This document shows positions 11,093 through 20,538 of a stretch of DNA of 64,000 nt, piece after piece. Numbering within the stretch: the first letter of the stretch is position 1; each line of letters opens with the position of its first letter. The stretch covers positions 73,002-137,001 of the forward strand of contig MU006119.1 in assembly GCA_010093705.1 (NCBI GenBank), in the 5' to 3' direction. The stretch comes from Patellaria atrata CBS 101060 (taxonomy: Eukaryota > Ascomycota > Dothideomycetes > Patellariales > Patellariaceae). A program made the translations under genes and the position numbers. The notes beneath the pieces were generated by a model. The model saw only the letters and a list, made by a program, of their open reading frames with translations. It made no database searches and had not been told where the DNA came from.

Positions 11093-11744
11093 TTGACTTG
11101 GATGCTCTCTTCAAATTGACTGAAGTATCCCTCGGCCTCTCTATTTCTCCTTACTCTTTACGGCTACATCTCGATATGATGGTAATTTGGACGGCGCAGG
11201 CAACAAAGCATAGTGATAATAACTTCTTTTGTTCAAAAAATGGCGTATAATGGGGTGCTAAAGCATTCGCGGGCGTTCTATTTTTTTTTCGGGTGGGTCA
11301 TTTTGTTGGCTATCAGATCATGACTTTTTGAACATTGACATTATATTCATCATCAGGCACTACCCTCACTAGGCTTTTCCAGTTGTCCATTATTCTTAAC
11401 ATTGTTTCTCTGTTCACTCTGTACGAATCTTCCTAATATGCAAGATTCGTCTAGTTCCCGTACTCCTTCACTCGTTCGGCATACCGCCGATTTCACAACG
11501 TCATGATCGACAGTGAGCGACACACATGTGTCTACCTTGAGATTCCAGCACTACCATACCTTACAAGTTATCTTCCGTATGCAAGAGGGAGAAAGACATT
11601 TGACTTGCGGTAACTTGAACATTGCCCCTCTTAACATACTCTCATTGTCAGTGTACTATATGATCCCCGTGGACGGCCCACTTCCCTTTTTCCAGGACTT
11701 CAACCTCATATTCTTTGAATTTTACTGACCTTCGCACCACCATA
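11093..11744. promoter_or_regulatory. Divergent intergenic region
   Basis: Upstream space of the 110-aa hypothetical (-) and the tautomerase-family gene (+). A T-run lies near 11281-11288. No gene or repeat was recognised. Confidence 0.4.
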
Positions 11745-12327
11745 ATGCCTGTCTACGAGATCCACCACTGTATTGACATATCAGATTCTCAGAAGGACCA
11801 ACTAGCAGAAGCTATCACCAAGCTCCATAGCTCGCGTTTCACAACCCCATCGCTCTTTGTTAACGTTCGCTTTCACGACTCATCCTCAATACCGCATTAT
11901 GTAGCAGGAAAAAGGGTATGTACACCTACCTTTCGTACCAATTTTTATCCGTAGCCCACCAGCCGGTTCGGAATCGAAGCTCACATAAACTCACATACAG
12001 AAATCGTTCAACATCATAATTGTCCATCTCCGGCCCGGTCCAGACCGGCCTCGCTCCGCGCTTGACGCTCTCACAAACTTCCTCACAGATCTCTGGAACA
12101 CCATCATGTCGCCCTCCTCCACCTCCGAGAAGCTTCACACTACTTTCCTTCTCAACACCATCGCCGGCGGTCAGGAAGCGGGTTTTCTTCTTCCTGAAGC
12201 GGGAAATGATGTTGAGTGGGTGAAGGATAACTTGGCTGAATTTGAGAAAAGAGCGGGGGAAAAAGAGGAAGATATTGCAGACTTACTAGATGAAGTGAAA
12301 AAACGCAAGGTGTTTGGTCTCGGATGA
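11745..12327 (+). CDS. Tautomerase-superfamily protein (cis-CaaD-like / fungal oxalocrotonate tautomerase type)
   Basis: Two exons, 11745-11915 and 12001-12327, give 165 aa. The 85-nt intron starts GTATGT and ends ACAG, and the frame is continuous. The protein begins MPVYEIHH. In this superfamily the initiator Met is removed and Pro becomes the N-terminal catalytic base, so MPVY is diagnostic. The two beta-alpha-beta halves are visible: MPVYEIHHCIDISDSQKDQL, then NVRFHD; and KSFNIIIVHLRPG, then the helix SALDALTNFLTDLWNTI. The length suits the fused fungal tautomerase family (Tautomerase_3 type). The substrate is unknown; fungal members may act on small keto acids or halo-acrylates, but nothing here fixes the reaction. 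It may be a free-standing cytosolic enzyme, as no targeting signal is visible. Confidence 0.87.
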
Positions 12328-12720
12328 GAAAGGAAGGGAGGTATGGCATCTACAAATATTGTGAGGAGGTATGAAGACGACTATCTAGGATACGAGGGGG
12401 ATGGAATGGGCTTGGATATTGAATAGGGGCCAAAGAGAAGATTATAATGATGTATACTAATACCAAGTGGTGTATTGACCATGGACTGGCTACTGAGAAC
12501 ATTTCTTCATCAGACATTACTCTCTTGAGTAGGAGGAACAGAATCATTATTGTTGAAGGTGTTGAAGTACTCACATATCGCACAAAGGAAAGAATGATTT
12601 ACAACTAGCATACATTGCAGGCGGCTTAGATCGGAAAAGTGCGGTATAGAGTTATTTCCCGAATAGCTTTACCGAAACTGGGGACATGGACATCAGTGTT
12701 TCCACAACTGCCAAACCAAC
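12328..12720. other. Intergenic, tautomerase 3' flank to tRNA-Ile
   Basis: No gene seen. It contains the tautomerase 3' UTR and the upstream flank of the first tRNA-Ile gene. Confidence 0.5.
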
Positions 12721-12858
12721 GGTCGGTTAGCTCAGTTGGTTAGAGCGTAAGTTAAATTGTCCATCCCACATATTATAACGTCTAACATATCACCAGGTGG
12801 TGCTAATATCAATTGATATGATACGCCAAGGTCGCGAGTTCGACCCTCGTACTGACCA
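12721..12858 (+). tRNA. tRNA-Ile(AAU) with canonical 14-nt intron and an extra 50-nt mRNA-type intron
   Basis: The mature parts fold as a standard tRNA: acceptor GGTCGGT (12721-12727) pairs with ACTGACC (12851-12857), discriminator A12858, D-arm TAGCTCAGTTGGTTAGAGC, anticodon stem TGGTG/CGCCA with loop C-U-AAU-A-A, T-arm GCGAG-TTCGACC-CTCGT. Anticodon AAU is at 12805-12807. A 14-nt intron (12809-12822) sits at the canonical place after position 37. A second insertion, 12747-12796 (50 nt), lies near position 26/27. It starts GTAAGT, has GTCTAAC eleven nt before its end, and stops CACCAG. Removing both leaves 74 nt, matching the other copy. T-runs follow within about 10 nt (TTTT near 12864), as expected for a Pol III terminator. 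A-box and B-box (GGTCGCGAGTTCGACCC) are intact, although the insertion separates them further than usual. Confidence 0.88.
12747..12796 (+). other. Spliceosomal-type intron inside tRNA-Ile
   Basis: This 50-nt insertion is absent from the sister tRNA at 13853-13940. It has a perfect U1-type donor (GTAAGT), a fungal branch site (CTAAC, branch A at 12785) and a CAG acceptor. Its size equals that of nearby protein-gene introns (50-57 nt). It is not at the canonical tRNA intron position. Whether it is spliced, and by which machinery, cannot be told from sequence. Confidence 0.8.
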
Positions 12859-13852
12859 TTCACTTTTGCACTTTTATTTTTAACTTTAGGCGACTAAGTA
12901 TATTATAATGTTGTCGGCGCTCTACTATTTTGCTCTCTAGGTGTACCTATCAGAAATTTAGAGCTCACTAAGTATAGTTATATTTTTGAGATGCTATTTA
13001 TTCTAGCTTAGCTATAGGGAACACGGTCCCGTTAGAAACAAGGTAATTATAGCACCTGTCTTCTTTCTTATATGTTCACAAGTCTATCCCTTCCACTCAT
13101 GTAGACATTAACATCTGTAAACGACCATGTTCCATCTCTCCCCACCTAAGGAAGTATGCAGGATACCGACAGCGCTTAATCTAGGTTGAGGCAGAAGGAC
13201 CTTCAATCTTGTGAATGCACATGTAAATTCGAACTCTGGAAGGCCGCATCGCGAGATAGATACTGGCGAATAAGATACTGTAGGGATCCGAAATGCTCTT
13301 GTATGATGCTAACTCAAACCGAGTAGTTTGATGAACTATGCCTCTATGATCGTTAGGGAAACCTTTTTTTTAAGACATAATTGGCTTCCACTATAATTTG
13401 AAAGATAACATGAGTCAAATTGCTGTGATTTGAGTGACTTCTTGAATGACTATAGCTTAGAAACCCAGAAAACGTAAGTACCTTAACTGTATAAAAAAGT
13501 ACCCGGTATCTAGTCTAACTCATAGATGGAAATAATGTAAACTTGAAACGGATATTGAAGGACTGGAAAAAGAAGCTGGTAAGCAAATTATAAATAACTA
13601 CGATAGTGCTACCCGACCCGGGTTTCTTTATTACCTTAGTATATAGACTATTAAGGCGATGGACAAGCTTTCTAAGGAGTACTTTCAGATTCCGATAGCG
13701 TTATGATCGATCGATTATTAGGGTGAAAATTTATAATTTTCACTCTTACCTTATGTACTGATGAAAAGGGGTGTTTATACTTAAGAGTAAAAAGAAACTG
13801 AGAACAAAAAGTTAAGCACAAGAAAATGGGCAAAAAGAAAATTTGAGGATTA
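12859..13852. other. Spacer between inverted tRNA-Ile genes
   Basis: About 1 kb of moderately AT-rich sequence with no open frame of interest. tRNA flanks often collect retroelement scars, but none was recognised here. Confidence 0.45.
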
Positions 13853-13940
13853 TGGTCAATACGAGGGTCGAACTCGCGACCTTGGCGTATCATATCTACT
13901 GATATTAGCACCACGCTCTAACCAACTGAGCTAATCGACC
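13853..13940 (-). tRNA. tRNA-Ile(AAU) with canonical 14-nt intron
   Basis: On the minus strand, acceptor GGTCGAT (13940-13934) pairs with ATTGACC (13860-13854), discriminator at 13853. The anticodon AAU is at 13906-13904. A 14-nt intron spans 13902-13889, after A37. D-arm, anticodon stem and T-arm are identical to the copy at 12721. At acceptor pair 6-67 this copy has A-U where the other has G-C, a compensated pair that argues both genes are functional. A T-rich Pol III terminator follows (TTTTCTTTTT on the minus strand). This gene lacks the 50-nt insertion. Confidence 0.93.
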
Positions 13941-14042
13941 GATGATTATAATAACTTAGCAAATCTAAATACTTAACGAGCGCAAAATATTATGCATTGC
14001 AGCCCCTTCAAACTACTAGCTAAGGCGCTAGTCTTGGAGCTA

Positions 14043-14062
14043 TAAGGTAAGCTACCTTAGCT
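14043..14062. repeat. Short perfect hairpin
   Basis: TAAGGTA-AGC-TACCTTA forms a 7-bp stem with a 3-nt loop, upstream of the 786-aa gene. The significance is unknown; it may be chance or a footprint. Confidence 0.4.
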
Positions 14063-14220
14063 TGAGCTAAGGCGACCTTCAACATCCCTGCTCCAACCTC
14101 GAGCCTTGGCAAAAACTTTCTCGAGAGAACGATCTTGGACGATTGACGTGCAGGGAATAGTTACAGTATGTGCACGCAAAAGAGAGTCTCCAACTAAGTG
14201 ATCAGTTATCGGCGACCACT

Positions 14221-16685
14221 ATGGCCAGGAAGAAAAGATCATCTCGATCCGATATTTCTGCTACAAGTGCCGCCGAGTCATCATCGAGTCCTATGCCGCC
14301 CATAGTCACATCGAAAGCTTTAGACCCGCCTGTCTCTGGCAAGACATTCCAAAATACGACCAAGACACCACCTTCCACTTCGGCACTGATAATATGTCGC
14401 AACAAGTAGGTATTTATCGAGGCATGTCTTTGATATCATTACTCATTACCTGCACTCTTCGCACTTCTGTCAACTTGCGAACTCTATATTAACAGACTCC
14501 GGTTTCTAGACACTGGCGTTACATATCTTCGTTCCATGGACCTTGGCTACAACTACCACCGGAAGTTCTCGAAAGTCTTGCCCATAGCAATTACATATCC
14601 CCGCGACCACATCCCATAGACCCTGCTGTCTTCTATGACCTTGTCAAGATTCGTAAAGCTGTAGATGAAGCGACGAACCTGGCTGTACGCGCTACCAGTG
14701 GCCTTACCTCTGCAGCTCTAAGCAACTCCCTCAATGCAGGAAACGGCATACTTGGAGGTGCTGCAGCCCTGGGATTAGGGTATGGTGGAGGTGGGGGCAA
14801 TGCGAAATTGAGTAGAGAACGTAAACATAGGATGCGAGAACTGGCGACGCAAAAGTTATCCCAAGCATACCATCTCGATGAAATAGCTGCGAGTGTGGCA
14901 ACAATGCAGTCAGCGTCAACTTTAGAGGATGTTGCACAATATGTGCTAGAACGGAGTAGTGCAGATAGTGATGCGAAATACGTTCATTTTTTTCATGAAA
15001 AGATTCCAAGCAGGATGATGGCGCAGAATACACCCTTGGATCCACTGAACGAAATAATAGCTGAACGACCCACTGATGGAGCTCCGCTCAGGACAAGAGC
15101 CCTCACCAGAATGTTCAAGAACGATTATGCTAATGCCGCAAAAGACTTAACGGAGAGCCTGGCGGTTTGTCGATATTGGATGGCGCAGCACAAAGCAGGC
15201 AAGAATCAACTGGTACTTGCCAGGACAGTAAAGGGGGAAGTGGAGAAAAGGAGTTTCGGCAGAGACTGGAGGCAAGAAGTCAAGCTAGAGGAGGAAGATC
15301 AGCCAAGCAGTTTGGAGGCCCAATTATTGTTCCATCGGGCTGGTACGTATTTCGCCATCGCCTGTCAGCATATTCACTCTGCATTGGACGGATTGGAGAA
15401 GGCAGGAGGACCTGGACTGAATGGAGAGAATAATATCGTGTCTGGGGGTGACAGTCTGAAGACGCCACAATTAAGTGCCGAAGAGATAGAGGCTCATCAG
15501 AGACGGCTTGAAGAGCGAAAGATTGTCAAAACGAATGCAAAGAGGGCTATTCGAGATTACATTTCCTTCCTCTCTCATTTTGACTACACATCGGGCTTTC
15601 CGACCGAACTCGCGGAAGAATTCCTCCGCCGCGCAAATGTTGCCGCCAATGGTTCTGAAGAGACTCATCATATCTCTTCGCCTGTGCTTGGATCTTCTTC
15701 TCAGTCAAATGGTAGTTTATCAGATGCATTAGTCCCACACAGGGAACACCACCAGGAAAGACGTTCTGCGCCCAACTGGGCACAACTTCCACCTCCGCAG
15801 ATATACCAGCTCTCTTCGCTTTTCTCACCGAACCCTCCCCCTAACCTACCACCTTATCCTTCAGACTCAACTACCTTATATAAAACTGCGCCACAGTCTC
15901 AGTCCAATTCGCCGTCTGCGACAACCATGTTTGCCGACCCTCATGAAGCGATCACATATCATCCTCTTTTGACAGATGCTTTACATTCTCTACTTTTGTG
16001 CCATGCGCTTCTGCAGACATCTCCCAAGGAACTTCTTCGCCACGCCCACAATGCAGCTCGCCTCGCTCGGGTTTGTGACGGTTACCCAATTTTCCTTGCC
16101 GCTCGGTCGCCTAGTCGTAGCGACTGGATGGAAGTACTTCGAAGAGCGCACAATTGGATCGGCTTGTCCCAATCGTGGGAACAATTGTGTAAGCCTGCTC
16201 CGTTACCAGGTCAGAAAGAAGGAGCGGAGAGGACTGAAACAGAAGAACAAAAGAGGGAAAGGATGAAACATGAAGCGATCCTTGAAGCTCTAGCTGATGA
16301 TCGTGTTGTGGATGAAGAGAGTTTCCAGAAGGCTGTAAGAGCTAGAGAGAGAAGAGCAATGGAAGATGAAGAAGAAAGTAGAAACGCTAGCAGAAGTCCT
16401 AGGACTGACTCAGCCTCCCTTAACGGTAATCATACCAATGGAAACAGTAGTCCAGCAGATAGAGATCCGCCGCGAAGATGGGCTCAGGAAGATGGGAAAG
16501 AGTACCCAATATCTACAGAACGAGCGGAAGCGATTGCAAGATGGGTTAAGGAAGCGCCTTTGGTCATGGAAGGCGTCAAGAGAAAGGGTAAGAAAGGTGT
16601 GAAGGGAAAGAAGAAAGCAGGTTTAGAAGAAAGTGTAGACACATTCAGCGTTGAAGACCTAGGAGAAGTAGAGGAGCTTGATTAG
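14221..16685 (+). CDS. Conserved uncharacterised fungal protein, about 786 aa, TPR-like
   Basis: Two exons, 14221-14405 and 14510-16685. The 104-nt intron (GTAGGT ... TTCTAG) joins ICRNK to HWRYISSF with the frame kept; an alternative acceptor 18 nt upstream (AACAG) breaks the frame. The start MARKKRSSRSD is basic and serine-rich. The segment PWLQLPPEVLESLAHSNY resembles an F-box-like or helical opening. A glycine-rich linker (ILGGAAALGLGYGGGGG) follows. The next part looks helical and repeat-like: RTRALTRMFKNDYANAAKDL and later HPLLTDALHSLLLCHALLQ recall tetratricopeptide helices. The C-terminus is charged, ending in a basic GVKRKGKKGVKGKKKAG patch and an acidic tail. I believe it is conserved in Leotiomycetes-type fungi but cannot name a function. 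An alternative start (ATGTCGCAACAA, 14394) would use the other acceptor and omit the basic N-terminus. Confidence 0.8.
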
Positions 16686-17023
16686 CAGGTTGTAAGACTA
16701 GGGGTGTCCATATATTAGAGAACACGATTTGAGTACTATGATGAGCGATCGATCAGAGTTCACGGCATTTGTCCTAGTGGACATGGTGTGGTAAAGAAAG
16801 CAGTAGGCACATGTATAGCATAATTTCTTGTATTCCAGGACTAGATAGTACGTATGTCTTAATACTGACTGCTCCGTGCATGGGTAAAGGGTACCTTTGT
16901 ACCGTAAAGGGGCTGTCAGGGGTTAGGGCATCGTACTTCCACTTCCGGGGAGATGCCGACACCAAAACTTTTTGAGCCAGCGCTCTCCAACACTGAGCAT
17001 CTTAAACCTTATTAGAACTACCA
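16686..17023. promoter_or_regulatory. Intergenic, upstream of ASNSD1-type gene
   Basis: 338 bp between two rightward genes. No distinct motif is claimed. It contains the terminator of the 786-aa gene and the promoter of the next. Confidence 0.4.
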
Positions 17024-18884
17024 ATGTGTGGCATCTTCTTTTCTCTCAGTTCTTCCGATTTTATTGTCCCCAGTCCTCAAACCTTGAGACGACTACAGAG
17101 TAGAGGCCCCGATTCAACGCGTGAACATCGTGTTGAAATCCAAACTTTAGGCTTTACCCAGTCAGGGACCTTTTACCTATGCTTCGTGTCCACTGTTCTC
17201 TCCCTTCGAGGTGAGAATATCGTAGCTCAACCTCTGGTTGATGACGCTACAGGCTCTGTTCTCTGTTGGAATGGAGAGGCGTGGAAGGTAAATGGGAGCC
17301 CCATCGATGGAAATGATTCCAAGGCCGTCTTTGATCTTCTGCTCCAAGTATCCGCCACAACGAAGGCTCTATCACCAGATGGTAACTCTGGACCTGCCTC
17401 TAAAAATATTCTCGATGCTATTTCCAGCATAGCCGGACCTTATGCTTTTGTCTTTTATGATGCTCCCTTCAGAAGGATACTCTATGGTAGAGATTGCCTT
17501 GGGAGACGATCCTTGCTCTTCAGAGCTGACAGGACAGACGAAATCACTCTCTGTAGCATTGCTGATATTCCTACTACTAGAGGGTCATGGCATGAAGTTG
17601 AAGCAGATGGACTTTACGTATTAGGTTTGAATGATACTCAACTGTCCTACAGATTCGAAGATCAGAAAAACCCACGGTCAATATGTCCATGTCATGTGCC
17701 TTATCGTTCCTCGCCTTCGCGAGATGGGTCAAAACTCGAACTGGTTCGTCTCATCTGTACCTCGCTCCAGCCTTGTGATAGTCTCACACTCATTCTAGAC
17801 GCTACCATTCGGACCATTGAACAAGATTACCAGTGGAAAGATACTTAATTTAAATACAGATTCGCCCGCTATTTCTGCGCTATGCCATCATCTACGAGAG
17901 TCACTAGCTGATCGCATTTACAATGTGCAGCCTATTTCTAACAACTCAACTGATCCACTAACTCAATCTCACCCAAAAATAGCAATTCTGTTCTCGGGAG
18001 GACTTGATTGTACAATATTAGCTCGCATATCGCACGATTTATTACCCACGGAAGAAATTATCGATCTCCTCAACGTGGCTTTCGAAAATCCTCGAATACA
18101 CAGTAAAAGGATGCAGGACACTGTAAGCTCATGTATTTATGAACTTTGCCCAGATAGAGCTACGGGGCGAGCATCGTTTGAAGAGTTGCGAAAGGTCTGT
18201 CCGCAAAGAAAGTGGCGCTTTGTTGAGATCAACGTTGCTTATGAGGAAACTCTTGCGCACCGTCAACAGGTGATTGAGCTAATGCACCCTCATAACACGG
18301 AGATGGATCTTTCTATTGCCCTCGCTCTCTACTTTGCTTCGAGAGGCAGAGGAATCCTTGAAGGTACTTCCTACGAAACACCCGCCCGTGTACTCCTTTC
18401 AGGGCTTGGAGCAGACGAGCTCTTTGGCGGATACCAACGCCATGCTACTGCATTTGCTCGTAGTGGCTACACAGGCTTGATCGATGAAATTGAACTCGAC
18501 ATCAACCGATTAGGAAAGCGTAACCTTGGACGTGATGATCGAGTTATATCTCACTGGGGCAAGGAAGTTAGGTTCCCATACCTGGCTGAAAAACTGCTCT
18601 CCTGGGCTCTTTCTATACCTGTTTGGGAGAAATGTGATTTTGCAGATTCAGATCTTCAAGGGAGCGGTTCTAATACTGGAGTAGAAGCTGGAAAGAGGAT
18701 TCTACGCTTATTAGCAGTGAAGTTGAACATGGTTCAGGTCGCAAAAGAAAAGAAACGAGCGGTTAGTGACCCATGAATTTTTAGTTTTACAATAATTCCT
18801 GACTGCTGCATTCAGATTCAATTCGGTGCTAGGACGGCAAAAATGCAAATAGGGAAGACAAGGGGCTCCCAACCCATATGTTAA
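17024..18884 (+). CDS. Asparagine synthetase domain-containing protein (ASNSD1 / YML096W type)
   Basis: Three exons, 17024-17743, 17799-18761 and 18816-18884, each a whole number of codons, give 583 aa. The N-terminus MCGIFFSLS has the Cys2 of class II glutamine amidotransferases, with the RGPDS block at about 29 and LCWNGEAW further on. The C-terminal synthetase-like part has the PP-loop LFSGGLDC at 304-311 and GADELFGGYQRH at 444-455. The family is related to asparagine synthetase B, but its true substrate is not settled. Intron 1 uses an unusual donor (GTTCGT, 17744) and ends TTCTAG; it is needed to restore frame and gives ELTLPFGPLNK. Intron 2 starts GTTAGT (18762) and ends TTCAG, joining KKRA to IQFGARTAKM, the conserved family C-terminus. 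Without intron 2 the frame stops early at 18776. Cytosolic, by lack of signals. Confidence 0.93.
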
Positions 18885-20538
18885 AATTGTAGGTTTTCGC
18901 CGTTTCTTTGCAAATATCGATGAGATGTCCCATGGCTATGATGACTGGGACCTCGGTCCCAGCAGATACTTGGTAGAGCAGATTATCAGGTCATACGTAC
19001 ACCAACTTATGCTTGTTCTGCGTTTTCGAGGGACTAACACCTCGTTAACCGCTCAACGTAACTTGTGTTACGCAAGTAGATTCTATATCTGTGGCCTCTA
19101 AAAGGGAAGTCTGAGCCACATCCTTCGAATTTTTACCTTAGTTTCCAAATTCCTCGCAAGTAGTGCTGACGATTAACTTTGATCTAGAAGGATTACTCCG
19201 GGAGACTACCTACGTCTGCTTGTTTCTAGGTTCGGAACTATCCAGTCGAACTTGATCTTCTTCACTTTCTCGGTGTATTCTCCTTTGTACCGGCCGCGCC
19301 ATCAAAGACCTTTGCAATTGTTAGGGGATATCATCTACTTTGAATACTGCGATAACCTGAGTCCTGTATGCTCTGATTTCTGTCCGTCTGCGATTCCCGT
19401 CCTTCTCGGCTTCAGGGCCGGGATCATCTTGTGTGTCGGATGTGTAGCACCCTAGCGAAATTAATTGAAACATGGCTCGAGCATCCAGTTCAAGGCCTCA
19501 AAGGCTAATTCGTACATGTTCTATGGGATTTCCGTGGGATACATGCTTCAATTCTAAGTCTGATCAATACTACATTTGAGTTATGAACATATTGAGTTAG
19601 TTATCGGCAAGGACGTTATATAATCAAGTACAACCTTTTTTTTCCAAGTATCCATGAGGACTATATGGAGGCTCTTGGCGCAGGACTGTATTTTTTGTAA
19701 ACGTCTCGAGAAAGACGTCCGTATCTTCGCCCTTTNNNNNNNNNNNNNNNNNNNNNNNNNNNNNNNNNNNNNNNNNNNNNNNNNNNNNNNNNNNNNNNNN
19801 NNNNNNNNNNNNNNNNNNNNNNNNNNNNNNNNNNNTATTTGATCTGTTTTGCAATATGAAAGAAAATCTCTTCCCTCCATCCTGCAGTTATATCTTATAC
19901 CAGTTTTAGCCATACATATTTCCTTATTTTACTAGGGCTTATAGCCCTATTGTATTTCCCTCTCCTGCCTTGCAGTTGAGTTTTTGGTCTGTTGTGGGTT
20001 GTATCTGGTGGGGTTTTAGTTGCAAGAAAGTGATCTTGGCACGGTGAAAACTCTGCCAATCTGGCTAAGCAGTGTGCGAAGTTTTCTTCAGCGCCCACTA
20101 TCAACAGCGCAATGCTGTATACCAGTATTGGACATGATCCTGATAAGCAGCTTGATCTAGAGATCAAAATGATACCAAAACCAACCCCCATATAACAATA
20201 TAGGTGGGATCATGATTTTGATGTTGCTTTTTCAAGTACAACCTATTTGTACCAAAGTACCCAAATTCCTGCCCCGCTCCCCTTTACTACCGTAGCCCTC
20301 CCTCACCTGAACAAGAAATTTTCAGTTCTCTCAATATCTAATCATCACTAAGAAATCGATGAATCTACTTGACTGGCCTCTGTTGCATATACGGTTGTTC
20401 ACACCGCGGCTTTCTACGCTTTATAGTATGTTACAGCCATCAGCTTGATGGATTTACGTCTTATTCCAATCAGGTAGCTTGACCGTACGACGTCTGTCTA
20501 ACGCCTATTAAAGTCCCTAAATGGCCTCAATATAAAAG
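18885..20538. other. Intergenic, contains assembly gap
   Basis: No gene was recognised. A run of 100 N occupies 19736-19835. The stretch opens the accessory island between the ASNSD1-type gene and PPG1. Confidence 0.5.
19736..19835. other. Assembly gap, 100 N
   Basis: Exactly 100 undetermined bases, the usual placeholder for a scaffold join of unknown size. Sequence may be missing, so distances across it are not reliable. Confidence 0.99.

Noticed and set aside
12747-12796. The 50-nt tRNA insertion as a simple sign of a dead tRNA
   Set aside because: All stems, boxes and the terminator are intact, with a compensated pair, and the insertion has exact GT-AG borders and a branch site.
13672-13914. 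80-aa minus-strand frame
   Set aside because: It overlaps the tRNA-Ile gene and has no protein character.
14394-14509. Alternative start MSQQTPVSRHWRY for the 786-aa protein
   Set aside because: Possible in frame with the AACAG acceptor, but the upstream exon with ICRNK|HWRYISS fits better and gives a longer, protein-like N-terminus. Kept only as an alternative.
19252-20191. Small open frames around the assembly gap
   Set aside because: They run into or through undetermined bases and show no family features.
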